A stretch of DNA of 64,000 nucleotides, taken from assembly GCA_000310025.1 (NCBI GenBank), contig FN648707.1:862325-926324 (forward strand). The letters are read 5' to 3'. The position numbers were made by a program, and so were the translations under genes. The notes beneath the pieces are model-generated. The model was not told where the DNA came from, did no database searches, and saw only the letters and a list, made by a program, of their open reading frames with translations. Numbering within the stretch: position 1 is the stretch's first letter; each line of letters begins with the position of its first letter. This DNA is from Ectocarpus siliculosus. Its lineage: Eukaryota > Sar > Phaeophyceae > Ectocarpales > Ectocarpaceae. Below are positions 48,077 to 61,200 of this stretch, piece by piece.

Positions 48077-48756
48077 TAAATTCGAAGAAATTTTCGATGA
48101 AACCAAGAAAATGCGAGCCTCCCTCCGCTCTTGTTGTGGAGAAAAAATGCAGCTGAAAGTCCTCGCCCTAACGGAAATGGCGAGACTGCGGAGAGTTCCT
48201 CAGAGCGATTGGAGACTAAAAAATCTGGCTTTGTTTCTGGAAGTTTTTGGAGTCCCTTATGCATATGCACGATAGGAGACGAACGCCTGTGTAATGTAGC
48301 TGCTGCGGCAGCGATGTAACCGCAGCTCGGCTTGCGAAACAGGCTACTGATGCTGTAGTTGGTAGCAGTCTAGTCTACAGCAGTTCGATGGGGACCTGCT
48401 GAGGATCCAGTTGACAAGTAGACTGTACGCACAGGTCCGAACAAGTTCTGTACCCGCTCACCCGTGTCGATAAGCTTGCCGCGATTCAGTTGATGTTCAT
48501 CTGGCCTTCACTCCTTCGTCGACCTGAGAGAGAAGCAAGAGCAGAAAACAAACCCTTGTGTCTTCTGGCCCCTTGCTCCTGTCCTGTATCCGTCCAGGCA
48601 CCGTAGAGAGAGCGCCGAGAGAGCGCCGACTATGCCAGCCGGCAATCTACAGCCGCTTCCCAACAGTCCTGAACCAGCACGCCATATTTTTGGCAAACCT
48701 TTGCGGAGACATCACGTGCCTCTCTTGCTGTGATCGTACTTCTCTGGCGGAGAAGG

Positions 48757-49126
48757 ATGGCATCGCTAAGTTCTTGTCAGGCCGGAAGGCTCCTCGCAAT
48801 CGCCGCTATCGTTGTGGTCGCTACGAGACCCATCGAAGGGTTCGTGCGAGAGGAACGCGGGTATCTAACAGCATCAGGTAACACTGGGGACTGTGTATGC
48901 GTATGTTGTTTTGGAGCCGGTTTTTGTCTCTTCGCAGCGGGGTCGAAATGAAAACGATCACGAACAGAGCGCTGCGCTCGCAGTGGCTCGCGTTCGCTCG
49001 CAGACGACAGAACGGCGTGCGACGTTGGTGATAGTGCGGATTCCCCGCGGTATTAAGCAAGTGCGTGTTTACATCAGCAAGCAGCGTGGCGTCGTCAAAA
49101 TATGTGTACCATGTGCGGACCTGTAG
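48757..49126 (+). CDS. Possible small secreted protein, two exons
   Basis: Exon 48757-48877 starts ATGGCATCG and encodes a clear signal peptide (basic N part, core LLAIAAIVVVA). It ends at CAG|GTAACA in phase 1. An acceptor CGCTCGCAG at 48,983 opens a phase-matched exon to the stop at 49,126, giving 87 residues with the strand-like stretch TLVIVRIPRGIKQVRVYI and a final CVPC. Another acceptor (48,945) would give a stop after a few residues, and a second frame with a strong donor (CGCAAG|GTGAGT, about 49,172) also exists. The second exon is therefore uncertain; the signal peptide is the firm part. Confidence 0.35.
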
Positions 49127-49804
49127 CCTGTTCAACTCTCAACTTCAAATCACCAATCGCCCGCAAGGTGAGTGCCATATTTCTCTGCTTCCCGTGGATT
49201 CTCAGCACATCTTTCTCTCTCGGCCTTGGTTCTCTGCAGCAGCAGCAGCAGCAGCAGAGGATTACGAGTAGGTCAGAGTACTTCGATGTTTGTCGGTGCT
49301 TGTTACAAGTGACGCGGCCAGCGACCGATTCATCGCTTATAGCCTGCTGCCAAGGTTATGCACGTGCTAAAAGGCACGTGTCTGTGCCATGGGTGTCTGG
49401 ATCTTGAGCGGGCTACCACTTGGAGGCGGAACGCCTTTAAATCAGCACCACACAGCAGTAGTATAATAGCAGATCAGTACTAAGATCGGGATACGTTGCC
49501 ACCTTGAACCTCGAACAATCCTCCTGCTGTTGGCCAGCAAACATTGCGTCAACATGGCGTCAAAGCTAGCTTGAGATGATCAATAGTAAGATCGAGATAA
49601 CGTAGTTGTACGAAAAAATACACTGAAAAGTGTAGTACTTTACATACGCTGAAAAGTGTAGTACACGTCTCACCACGAAAAATGGGGGAACCGTCGGCAT
49701 AATTAATAGGACGAAAACACACACAACACACCCCTTACCACCTTGAACAAGGTGCTGGCAACTGGCAAGCCTGCTGCCAACGTTATATGCTACCGACCGC
49801 CGAG
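49127..49804. other. Gene-free stretch with a short CAG run
   Basis: It holds (CAG)6 at about 49,239-49,257. A related pair of words (GATAACGTTGCC / CTTACCACCTTGAAC) repeats near 49,500 and 49,735. No gene is recognised. Confidence 0.35.
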
Positions 49805-50088
49805 TGAGATTCCTTCCCTTGACTCAACTCAACCATTCGGCGCGCTCATTTCACGAAGCAAGGTTCAAGCAATTGCACGTTTACATTGAGCCCCTGCGTT
49901 GATCCCGGAAACTTGATGTACATACTGTAGTTGATGCAGCAGTCAGGTGTTCCCAGCCGAGGACTGGATGTTCTTCGACCTGGCTGATCTCGCGCCACTA
50001 GCGAACGAACACGGTAGTGCACCTATGGCAAAGGCAAGAATCTCGCTCCTTTTCCGCGCGCGTTACGCCTCTCTCCATCCTCTGCCTC

Positions 50089-53000
50089 ATGCCGGGAATA
50101 CCCCGGCCGACGGGAACAACAGCAGGCGCACCAACATCTACAGCACAAGATGAGCCAACCCCTTGGAGCCGCCGCCCTCTCGTCTGCTACCGGTCTTCGT
50201 GTGCCCATCCTTCCACCCTTCTTCCTTTCCCGTCGGACTTCCCGGGCACGCTGCGAATACGGGGCGGGGGAGCCAAAGTGGCCCCCAAGAGGACGTCGGG
50301 AACGGGAGGAGGTTCGGATGCAGCGTCGAAACCCCTCCTGGGTCCGATCACGAGACGTAAGGCTGCGGACTCTGCCGTGGAGAAGGGCGAGGATGGAAAG
50401 GAGGACGGTCAGCAGGAATTCGCGCCGCAGTTCCTGGACTTTGAGTCCAGGGTCGGTTTCATGAAGAAGGTTTGTGGTAGGGGCGGCGAGGAAGGCTCTC
50501 TGAGTTTGATCCAAGGACGCTTTGCATTCAGCACCGTGTAACTGGTGCTTAGTAGTAGCACTACTGTTCGGTGGTGTAAATGAATAACATATAAATGAGG
50601 TTTCAACCCAGTATGGCGGCGACAAGAAACGACCATGACCAAAATAAAAAATGCATGCAACGCCCATGGTCTGGGTCTTGGTGCGCGCGTGCATGTTCTT
50701 TGTTTCGGTCACCCGACTGGCCAGTAGAACGTCGTCAGTGCGAGCAGGCAGGAATAGCGAAGATCGGTTTTTGGCAAGATATCCCCTGACGAGGCTGTGC
50801 AGGTCGGTTCGGCCTTCGATTTTAGAGTATTTGAGCACCATCGCATGTAACTTACGCATGACCAGGGCCGTACACGTATGCTAAGACGTACACGCTACGC
50901 CGAACGGTAGCTCGACCGCTCACGCGCACGCGTTTGGAACAGACTCGGTGATGATGAATGATGACGGTTCCGCTTTCTTGCTCTCGGCTTGTTTCTGAAC
51001 CGCATTCCTCCTCGAAAGGTGTACCTGACGCTTAGCATCCAGCTGGTGTACACGGGTCTGGTGTGCGCCGCGATGAGGGGCTACCGAGATGCAATCCTCG
51101 GGGTTCTGTTCGGACATGGGAACGTCCCGCAGATCCTGTTCTTCGTTAGCACGTTAGTGACCATCATTTCCACGCACACGATCATGTGGAAAAACCCCGA
51201 GGTCAGCCGAGCGAGAAACGACAGTCGGTGCTGTTGGCATTCCGCTACTCATCAATAACTTGGATTTTTACGGGATTGTCTGCTCCTTGTTGCAGCGGTG
51301 AAGAGGCGCAAAGCCCCTCCGGGCTTTCGGTTGCATGGCGTGATTCTTGGCCTAGAACCCGATTGCTTTGGTCGTATTACGGAGGGTGGTTCCCGCGTCC
51401 ATCCATTGACTCTCCGCCTTGTTGGGTTGTACCTGGCCTTCGGAAGGGGGCGCTTTTCTAGTCGTTGTTGCTCGTTAGAACAAGATTCCCGCGTGCAAGA
51501 GAGGAAAACCGTAGGTGTATGTATCATGTCGTGATTGAGAAGGCTGGGGACCTACTTCTCGTTGTCGTTGATGTTGCAAGTGGCAGTAGAGATGAGTTCG
51601 TCGGTACCGACGCCAACAAAAGGCGGAGGCCGTTGTTTCACCTATTCACGCAAAACCTTTAGCTATTTTTTTGTTTGTTTTACCCCTTCTCATGACCGCT
51701 GCGGCGCTGTCGTACCATTCGCTGCCTGCTTTTTTTGCCTGTGTGCCTGCCTCTATTGTTTTGCCTACCTGCCTGTCTAATTATTTTGCCTGCTGTCCAT
51801 ACGTCTGTCCCGTGCGTTCGTGCACAGCTGCGCCAAAGCTTCCCGAGGAACCTCCCGTTCCTCACGGCGTACACGACGGCATGGGCACTCTACGTCGGCG
51901 TGTTTTCCCTTATGTTCACAAAGGGCTCGGTGATCCGGGCGGTCTTCCAGTCGGCTTTCGTGGTCGGTGAGAGAAGATGCCCCCAACTTGTCCCATTCCT
52001 AACCCTGGCGCCTAGGCAAAGACATGAAATTGCGGCCTGATGTCTCCAAGCCTCTCCAACACTTGCGTGAAGAGGGCACACACTATGTTTTTTTGTTTCG
52101 TCAGAGCCCACAAAATCATTGCACAATTGTGTATGCTGTTCTGACGCATAAACACAACAACAGCGTCCACTGCCAAGAGTTAAGGGAAAACAACACAACA
52201 GGGTATACCATGGTCGAAAAGCGACTCACCTCGGGTACACAGTCATTAACAGCGGTAAATGCACTCGTATGATTGGTCAGCGCCCACTTTCACCCTGGTG
52301 CGTCAGAAAAAGCGCAGGGTATACCCTGCTGTGGCTACTTTTCTCAACAGCTGTACCCTGGTTTCGGAAATGTACGCCGACCTGACGGGAAATGAGATCC
52401 TTTCATCAATCATTGCCCCCGCAGGAATCTTCCCAAATCCTTTTCCCCTCCAACCATGGGATACCAAACGGCGAATCTTGCCGCCCAATAACAACCATGG
52501 CAACGGGGCAGGAATCAGTTTCCGCCCCTGCGAAACAACACCAACCTTCGACTCTTCCCGCTCTAAATCAACAATGGCCGGTACCCCAGCACGATTGTTC
52601 CGTTTGGAAACATGCACACGTACAATACCCCGTGGACTACTGCTTGTTGCAGCCTATATGCGAGATGCACGAGTCACGCTAAGAAAGCGAGACCGATCCA
52701 GCAGGGTTGACACGCATGCATGTGCCAATTTGTGGCGCTGTGCTGGCGGCGAGCTCGCGCCACGTTGGGCGCCGCCACCCCCTCATGCCTGTGCCGTGTG
52801 TGCGCGCGTGTGTTGTTCGTTGTGTCTCAATTGTGATGTGTGTCTCGCTTGAACTACTGCTGTACAAGTAGCAGCACAGCGGTCGCGCTTACCAGCCAAC
52901 CAAGCCAACCAATCCATTATTAGGAAACACAAATACAAACACAGAAAGACTACCCATTCGATGCTTGACCACAGTCGAACGGGATGTGTTTGGAGTCTTT

Positions 53001-55399
53001 ACAGTGAATGGAGGGAAACCGGCTGGGTACTGGGCTTTTTTTAGTCTATTTTAGCCTATACACTGAAAAATTAGAAGACGTCAGGCTTCAGCGGGATGAA
53101 CCGATGAGACACAACGCGAGCGCTCTTTCTTCTCTCTACCGACAGGGAGGGTGAAGGAGTTGAACGACACAGCAGTGTCCTGCTGCTAGAGAAAGGATAA
53201 GACTCGTGTGTGCGTGTAGATATCAAGGGCGTGTCTGTGTCTGCTGGTCCTGCCTCTCCCCTCCGCCCTCTCTGCGGGCGCGAGCTCGCCGCCAGCACAG
53301 CGCCACACATTGGCACATGCATGCATGTCAACCCTGCTGGATCGGTCTCGCTTTCTTAGCGTGACCCGTGCATCTCGCACATAGGCTGCAACAAGCAGTA
53401 GTCCACGGGGTATTGTACGCGTGTGTGCATGTTTCCAAACGGAACAATCGTTCTGGGGTATTGCTCGGCCATTGTTGATTTAGAGGTTGAAGAGTTGAAG
53501 GTTGGTGTTGTTTCCCAGGGTCGGAAATTGGTTCCTATCCCATGGTTGGAGAAGAAAAGGATTTAGGAAGGTTCCTACGGGGAAGATGATTGATGAAAGG
53601 ATCTCATTTCCCGTCAGGTCAGCGTACATTTCCGAAACCAGGGTACAGCTGTTGAGAAAAGTAGCCACAGCAGGGTATACCCTGCGCTTTTTCTGACGCA
53701 CCGGGGTGGAAGCGGGCACTGACCAATCATATGAGTGCATTTACTGCTGTTAATGACTGTTTACCGAGGTGAGTCGCTTTTCGACCAGGGTATACCCTGT
53801 TGTGTCGTTTTCCCTTTTTTTCACTCTCATCTGGATCCAACCCCAAACTTGCGTTCGGTCCTTTGGTATCAGGTTTTTTGTTTTTCCCTGCCGGGGTCCA
53901 GGGTAGCGTGGTGAGCTCTCGTGTTTCAGTGCTACGCTTGAGCCCCACAAGACCCACACAATTTTCAAGTACTCTTCACCCGCACTCGTTTGAAGAGGTG
54001 CTGTCCCCCATGCGATGGGAACGTTAACTCTTATCAACCCAATCTATCGCCTGCTTCCAGGTTTCTGTAGTATGGTTATTTCGATCAGATGAAGTGGATA
54101 TCCTCGTTGTTGATCAGCAACTCCATGCACAGCAGTTCGGGCATCCGTCGATTGCAACTTTTTTGGGCACGTTCCGCCGTACGATCCGACTCGGCGGGGG
54201 AGAGCTCCGGGAGTTTCTCAACTGTTAGATTTAGAACCATAATGAGTCACAGATGGAACACAAACACGCTAACGACTGGTCGTTGATGCCCACCGCTTCT
54301 ATCAAATCCACGGATCCACTGGAAAAGCTTCCGTGAAAATGACTACATCGTTTGGCTTGTCAGCTATCAATAGTGGCGCGTGTTCGTGTACGTCACAGGT
54401 GCACATTGTCGGAGGGCCGACGTAGCAGTAGTACGAAGACAAGAGTGGTAGGATGCGTTTTATGTCGTTTTATTTTTGATCCTCGGGCAGACATTTGTCA
54501 TCGTGAGTAGCTGTTCATGTTAAATTTGGTGACGCATTGTACCGTGTTTCGCTGTTGCCGTGCACGCCCAGGGTCCCTGACCGCGTACGCGTTCCGTACC
54601 AACCCCAAGCACGAGCTGACCCAGTTCGGCGCCGGGCTGTATTCCGCCGGGAATGCGCTGAGCTTGTTTTGCCTGATGAAGATCTTTTTCTTCAGGGGGC
54701 ACCGTGCTTCCGATCTGGCCTTGTCGTGCCTTGCGACCCTCTTCTTCAGCCTCTATCTCGTGTTCGACACCTACAGGTGGCCCTAGAGTCCTAACCCTCT
54801 CCACTTGCATTGAGAGTCATCATTGAATGTGTATCTTGGTGGGTCCCCCTCCGGTCCGTGTACCGTCAGCGGAACTCTGAAGCAAGTTGTGGCGACTGAT
54901 GTCCCATCGTTGGTGCCCAGTATTTCCGAGATGCTTAAAATCCACCCGAGATGTTATTCGAGCTCTGATATGTCGAAGACATCAATAGTAAGTGTAGCGC
55001 TCAACTTTGATTTTAAGGCTTTGAATGACGAAAAAGTCGTCGGAGGACCTTTTTCGAGGACTTTTTTTATTTCAGAACCAACCAATACTATCTACAAAAT
55101 AGATATATCATTGAAAAAAATCGTTTTTAACAATACCTATTGGACTCTTTGAATTTTTGGGGCTTAGGGTCCGAAACACCTGTCGTACTGCTCTCTTGGA
55201 GCCGTTCTCAAACTATAGGGGGAGGTCATGTTCATGGAGGGGAGGTTCTGCTTTTCGACCCGAAACTCTCCGCCCCTGCTTTGTTCGGCGGTAAATGAAC
55301 CAATCAAGGATCATCGGTGGGAAGCATCGCCAGTCGTCCATGTTCAGCGTCAAGGATTGGGCCATGGCAGCTATGGAGTTGTATCAAGACATTATGCAG
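50089..55399 (+). CDS. TMBIM/Lifeguard family membrane protein (Bax inhibitor-1 superfamily)
   Basis: Exons: 50089-50469, 51019-51201, 51828-51966, 54572-54776 and 55309-55399, all with GT-AG borders and matching phases. Exon 1 is a polar, Gly/Arg-rich tail ending FLDFESRVGFMKK. Exon 2 continues VYLTLSIQLVYTGLVCAAMR (TM1) and a second TM. Exon 3 (FPRNLPFLTAYTTAWALYVG) supplies TM3-4. Exon 4 has LTAYAFRTNPKHELTQFGAG, KIFFF and LYLVFDTYR. Exon 5 has IIGGKHRQSSMFSVKDWAMA and MELYQDIMQ. These are the ordered signatures of TMBIM4/Lifeguard-like proteins: the D-T-Y/Q and GGKH..S..DY..AAL.LY.DI motifs near the C terminus. The family sits in ER/Golgi/plasma membranes and modulates calcium and cell death. 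The last few residues are unresolved; candidate terminal exons begin near 56,372 or 56,946. Intron 3 (2.6 kb) carries a foldback element. Confidence 0.82.
52187..53812. mobile_element. 1.6 kb foldback (long inverted repeat) element in TMBIM intron 3
   Basis: The left arm at about 52,187-52,760 and the right arm at about 53,277-53,812 are inverted copies of ~550 bp. The outer words are GGGAAAACAACACAACAGGG and its inverse. They flank a spacer of about 515 bp. The arms include the 14 bp palindrome CAGGGTATACCCTG. No transposase is seen; the layout is that of a foldback or large MITE. Confidence 0.75.
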
Positions 55400-57486
55400 G
55401 TGTGGTTAAGTTCACGATGGACACCGGGACGGAAGACAAACCCTTTCTGTACATATGCGTTCCGTAACCCGTTTTTGTTCCATGCTACTTTTAAGACTCT
55501 CCCATCTACTTTTTCCTGTCGTAACTACGTTTTCCGCCAGCTCTAGTTTCACGAACGTTTTCCGCTATCTAGCACGTGCCAAGCCAGGGGGCGATACACT
55601 ATGTATGGATAATGCTAAAGGAGAGGAGATGGTATTCCCACACGTATGCTTGTCTTCTTCGTGAGTGTGTTGCGTCCGGAGTATCTCACACGCCGTTCTT
55701 GCTTTGCCTTGCGCCTATATCTTGCGCGCGCGTGTGTGCGTCTCATCCTCCCCTCCCCTGCGCAGATTTTTTTGCACCTTCTTTCCATCTTTGGAGAAGT
55801 TCAGTCATGATGCATGACACTGTTTGGTCGCCTCCGCATACCGACTGCCTGCAAATTGAAGTGACACGTCGACGTGCACGTGGCACGCTATTTTAGCCGC
55901 TTTAACGAAGCGCGGAGGTTGTCGTGAGTTTTCGCTGGTGGCGGTGGAGAGAGCGGGAGTTGTGCAAGCAAGGCTTCTTCCTACGTTGTCACATGTGCCC
56001 GTTTGGGTGCTCTCCGTGCGGTCGCAGTCTTTGAGTGTTCGTCACTCAGAGGACTATGTACATCTTTCGGTCGCCATATTTTAGTCTTCGTCACTGAGAG
56101 GACTATATATGCAAGTCTTTCGAATTTCTGCACGACTCCTCGACGAGAGTCGCTGCCCACGTTGATTGTGCTGATTTTCCCGACATATCTATCCGAAGAA
56201 GCGCCAAAGAATGTCTTCGGGTGGGGTGGTTTGGTTGCAACAGTAGTAGCACAAAACGTGCGGGGAGGGGACTACTGTATGCGTAGTGTGCCACTGCTGT
56301 TTAGGGGTTGATTGTCGTTTGTGCCATTCATGTTTCCCTTTCTCGCCCTTCGAGGCGACAGACTACTGCAGCTGTTCATACGTTCGGGGATTAGCGGTTG
56401 TTGTGTGTGTTTTTCGATGTTTGTGGGTCCAATTTGGTACATTCACGCACAAACTAGAATGCTGCGTTTGCAAGGTCCATTCAACCGCTTTGACCAAGGC
56501 GCAGTGTGATTCCGTACTCCTGCCATCGAGGATTCGCGAGCTTTGTTTTGTTATGGCAATAATTGACTAGATTGCGCTTTTGTCAACGTACTAGCAGGTA
56601 GCAGGCTTGTCGTTGTCGCAACCCGTACGTGGTCGCGAAATGATCGCTTGTCAAAGTACTGTCCCTTCGTGTCCGAAAGCCCTTCGCACCGAAAGCCCGC
56701 GGATCACAGAAGATGTCGTCAGCCGTGCATCAATTTTCTGTTTTCCTCTGGACCAACCAGAAAACTCGCGTGCATGAATCATTTTCTCTTTGATTTCCAA
56801 TGTTTTCCGGCGGGAGTTACTTCATAGCGTCGTTGTCGCCAGTCTTCGGCTCTCAATGCGCATCACGTCTACTTAGCAAGGTGCTGGTCGTGGCTGTCCG
56901 TATGCATATGACCAGCAGAGTATCACCCTGCCTGGGTCTGTTAGACTACTTCACATACCTCCCACTGAGAATCATAAGAGCAAACATGTCACGTACTGAG
57001 GAGGAACCAAGACCACTACTAGTGCTGAACGCGGAGAGTGGGCGTGTCTCATCATATACGATCCCGTTCGACTGTGGGCATATCTCGAACGGGTAGTCTT
57101 CCTGCGAGTGTATTTTTCCTAATGTAGTCTAGTCTTTCTGTGGTACATGACTCCTGCGGACGCACGGATGCTCATGCGGGTGCCGGCGGGCTCTTGCCAT
57201 TGCCAAATATTATTTGAGACCAATGGGTAGGGGGCCCACAGAAGGTATTCATCAGCCGCTGCGTTTCCTCCAATTATTATGGAAAGAGAGAGTAGGTGCA
57301 GCATTCCTTTTCCATGACGACCAAGCACGTGTTGCCACACGACACAGCAGTAGTGCCACGCCCGGGAAACTCAACGTATGGACCTTGGCTAAAGGTAGAC
57401 ATTGCAAGGTAGACATGTATGACGGAGCCCTGCCGTGAGAGGAGGAGAGGTGGACACCAAGCCTTTTCAGTAAATATAAATATGAC

Positions 57487-57487
<1 letters not shown>
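55400..57487. other. Stretch downstream of TMBIM exon 5
   Basis: It probably contains the last TMBIM exon and 3' UTR, but two candidates compete: an acceptor at 56,371 followed by CTGTTCATACG, and one at 56,945 followed by ACTACTTCACATACC. A ~53 bp partial tandem repeat lies at 56,038-56,125 (TCACT(C)AGAGGACTAT). Nothing else is recognised. Confidence 0.4.

Positions 57488-57517
<30 letters not shown>
57488..57517. repeat. Poly-C tract before an assembly gap
   Basis: Thirty C residues lie shortly before the N run, and a 20-C tract lies at 57,942-57,961 after it. Read errors are likely in both. Confidence 0.9.
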
Positions 57518-57545
57518 ACCCAAAACTTCCCCCCTTCCCCCCTAT

Positions 57546-57645
57546 NNNNNNNNNNNNNNNNNNNNNNNNNNNNNNNNNNNNNNNNNNNNNNNNNNNNNNN
57601 NNNNNNNNNNNNNNNNNNNNNNNNNNNNNNNNNNNNNNNNNNNNN
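57546..57645. other. Assembly gap (100 N)
   Basis: Exactly 100 N, the usual placeholder for a gap of unknown size. Order and distance across it are not assured. Confidence 0.98.
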
Positions 57646-58252
57646 GTCCCCGGTTATGATTAGTCCCCGCCGTCGCCGCCGTCGCCGCCGGTGGACGGGG
57701 TGTTGGCGTGCCTGGCCGCGGCGGCGTCCCTTCCATGGCTGCAGCAGCAGCAGCCCCGGGGGGCCGCTGCACAGCACAGGGCAACGCGCACGACGAGCGG
57801 GGGAGGGGGGGGAGGAGAACATCGCGTAAACAATTTGATTTTTGCAAGATATGTTGCGGCGAGGAAAAAGAAGCACAACGCCAAGGAGAGAAGAAATTTT
57901 CCGGGCAAACATTGCATGAATGAATCACACGCGTACGGCGACCCCCCCCCCCCCCCCCCCCGCCCCCGCCGCTCCTCGGTCTGTTGCTTGTTTCTTTGTG
58001 GTTGCTGCTACGCACTGCTGGGTCTGTGCGCAAGCCACGCGTCAATGCCACACGCGCCGACAACGCCTCAAATCTGGTCCATCTGTCCCGGCCAGTAGTG
58101 GCTTGCCTGGCCGTGAGGATTGTGTGTGCTGGTGCGACTGCGTCTCAAGACGAGGTTTGGCGAAAGTGACGTTGTTCGTTGTTCCTGCTGGAGACAGGCA
58201 AAAACAGCGGCGTGACACCTGTAGCTGTTGGAGAACTCACCCGGAGCTTGCC

Positions 58253-61200
58253 ATGTCGGCTAGCTGGAGCCATGCGAAGAGCCGACTGGTGTTTGGCTCG
58301 GGCTTCAGAAAGATTCTCGTGGTGGTGAAGCACAGCGCTTACGAGGTAAGAGATAGGGAGGGCAGAAAAAAAGCGGCCCAATCTTGAATCTTGAGCGAGA
58401 GCGCTCATGTTTTCGCAGCTGATGATAGAGTGCTGACTGATGTATGCTATCAGCCAACAGCAGCGGAAGGAATTTAACAGAAAACCGCCGCAGCAGGGCG
58501 TTCTGCTGCCGTGCTGCGCTGCTACTCTTGTCCGTCTTTGCATTTTAACTATGGTGCCGAGCGATGCGGGCTTGGTTATGCTGTCCACTAGGATCCCGTT
58601 GACAACAGCGATGGTTGATGATTCAAAATGTGGATTATTTGCATTTTTGTAGAGTTACATCTGGTGTGACGGCTGATGACGCGCCAGAGATGAATGGAGG
58701 TGGAGGTTGTCAGCAGCACTAGAAGAAGCAGCGGTGGTGTTGGGCGTCATGTGTAAATGCTGATCATTCCGTACTCGTGGACATGTTGCTCCGACACTAG
58801 CGGTGATTGCCAGGCCCTTTGGTGCCGACAGCAAAACCAGAAGAGCAGGGATGATTCACCGGCGCAACAAATGCCCGAACGGTTCTCCCGTTGTGCTACC
58901 GTACTACTGCGTACAATCATGAATACATCGCTCGCTGTGCCATGCTCCTAAGAAGCGCTCAACGTTACATTGCGCAGTCATACAAAGCGCTCAAGGCACA
59001 GGGGAAGGCTCCGACGGCGGTGAGGTGGGAGAGGCTCAAGAACCGGTGAGTGACGCGGCGAAGCTTACCGTAATCTGCAAGGGAAGCCGACTGCGGTCCT
59101 GTATTTATTGCGTAAATCCCGATGTAGGATTTTTGGGGCACCCCGGCTCCGCGAGGGGCGAGGAACTGCATGTTTATCATTTCGTTCATTTTATTCGGAG
59201 GCACCGTCGATGCCATAACTCCGGTAGGTGCGATGCTGTGTTGTATGCAGCTAGTGGAAGATGGGATACAGCAGCAATGAAGAAGATCACAAGCGTGGTA
59301 CCATCGTACCAGCACATCTACGTTCCAGGGGTCCGTAGCAGAGCACACACACAACATTTCAAACTCAGATGTCGGCGGACACTCGTTACAGCTCCACAAA
59401 AAGCCCCGGAGTACCATTTTCTGCGGGTGGATATGTCCGCAGGCAACGTTGACTATGATTGTGCGATTTTCCAAACATGCTGCTGTTGCCCTGCTGCCTT
59501 GATGCCCACGTCCTACTGCTTTTCAATGGTGCCCTATAAACCACCGACGATATCGTCCATGGCCTCCATCAGCCACGACATCCACCGCGAGTGTGTCGCC
59601 TCAGTGGAGAGGGTGCTGACCAGGCACAAGTCGGAATATGCCCTGGTCGGGAGGGAGGAGCTAGATCGCCAGCACATATCGAAGGTCAGGGGAGATGCCA
59701 CCCGATGGGAGAACTGCTACACCACCACAGGATTTGTAGCGCCGAGAGCGTGGTACCATGCTCTTGTTGTAGGGTGTCGCGGCGGCCCTTTGAGCAGAAA
59801 TATTTTCAATAGAGTATTGCTCCCGCCAATGAAGGTGTGCTGTGTGCAACTTGCAACCTTGTACGGTGTTGCTGCTTGCGTTGTAAGACCTATGCATACC
59901 TCCATCCACTTGGACCACGATTGCCGTCGCGCTTCACGGCCGTCTCAAGGTCCTTGTTTTTTGCCCAGCACATGATGACTGCTCCCTCTGGGTGAGGTGT
60001 TGGTAGCTCCGACAACAACCATTCCTCACTACTTGTAGTTTTATGTGGATCGTGAAATTCCCCTCCTTCCCCTCCTTCCCCTCCTTCCCCTCCGAACTCC
60101 GTTCACCCCCCCACACACACCCACCTCCCTCGACACCAGCATCACATGATACATGCACCAAGTGGAAGAGTATGCAGGACAGGCACATGACATCAACACG
60201 AAGTCACCAAGTATATTCGCCGGAATCAGTCTGATAGAAGAACTAGAAAATGTTCAACGACGAAGGGACAGGAGGACGATGAACCGTATTGTTGCGTAGG
60301 CATAGTGGCCACACGAATAGTGAAGACGTAAAGCACTTTTCCCTGTGTGCAGTTCGGCAGCAGCGTCAACTGCTCCTTGGTGTCCTTATCCGGAGTAAAT
60401 GCTGCCCTCAGCGGCGAAAAGGGTGAGTCACTGGTGCTGAGACCGGTAGCAAACGATGTACCTCCACCCCCGCACCGGAAATCTCATCTGCGCCAATCGC
60501 CAGGTAGACTTGGTGATTTCCGTGGGAGGGGACGGGACGGTTTTGTCGGCGAGCCACTTCCTCGGGGACAACATCCCGCTGGTGGGCGTCAATAGCGATC
60601 CCAACAGGGCGGAGGAGATCATGAATACCACCAAGAAGACCGATGAGAGAAGGAGCTTCGGAGCGCTGTGCATGTGCACCGCTCTCGACGTTGAGGAGAT
60701 GCTGCCCAAGGTGCGGTACGGCAGGGCACGGTACAGGTTTTGAGGTGGAATAGCGGCCTGTGATACTGCCGTGGCGTCCGAAAGCACACTCGCTTTTGTT
60801 TCGGAGGGTCTCGTCCTAGCTGTCAGTGTGCAGCTCGTGTTTAGAGGGTTCGGTGACATACCCCGCCGAGGCCAGGACATGAGTCTGAGACACGGTGGTT
60901 TTTTCGTTTTCCTGCACGTGTGTCGTTGTGTCTTGTGCTCTTCAAGACAAGTCAAGCCATCCCTGTACGCTCGTGCCTCGACAAGTCTGTCGTGCCGTAT
61001 AAACGCTTGCCGGTGGAACCAAGAGCAACATCTATCTTTCAGCTGCTCGGCGGCCATGGAAAGCTTGCACGATATTGTGTGCATACGTCATTTTTTTCAA
61101 CACGCCACGTAGCCCTCGGCGACATTTTCCCTCCAGCTTCCTCCCCCCCCCCCACGCCACAAACCTCGAGCAAAACGTTCCATCGAAAACGTCATCGATG

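Noticed and set aside
50023-50859. 278-codon minus-strand frame
   Set aside because: It lies opposite TMBIM exon 1 and intron 1. The plus strand carries the conserved FLDFESRVGF-VYLTLSIQ junction, so the minus frame is a shadow.
60353-60422. Possible extra NADK exon with good splice sites
   Set aside because: Direct joining of 59684 to 60504 restores the conserved VGREEL..VDLVISVGGDGT spacing. Inserting this ~70 bp segment would break the frame, so it is at most a cryptic exon.
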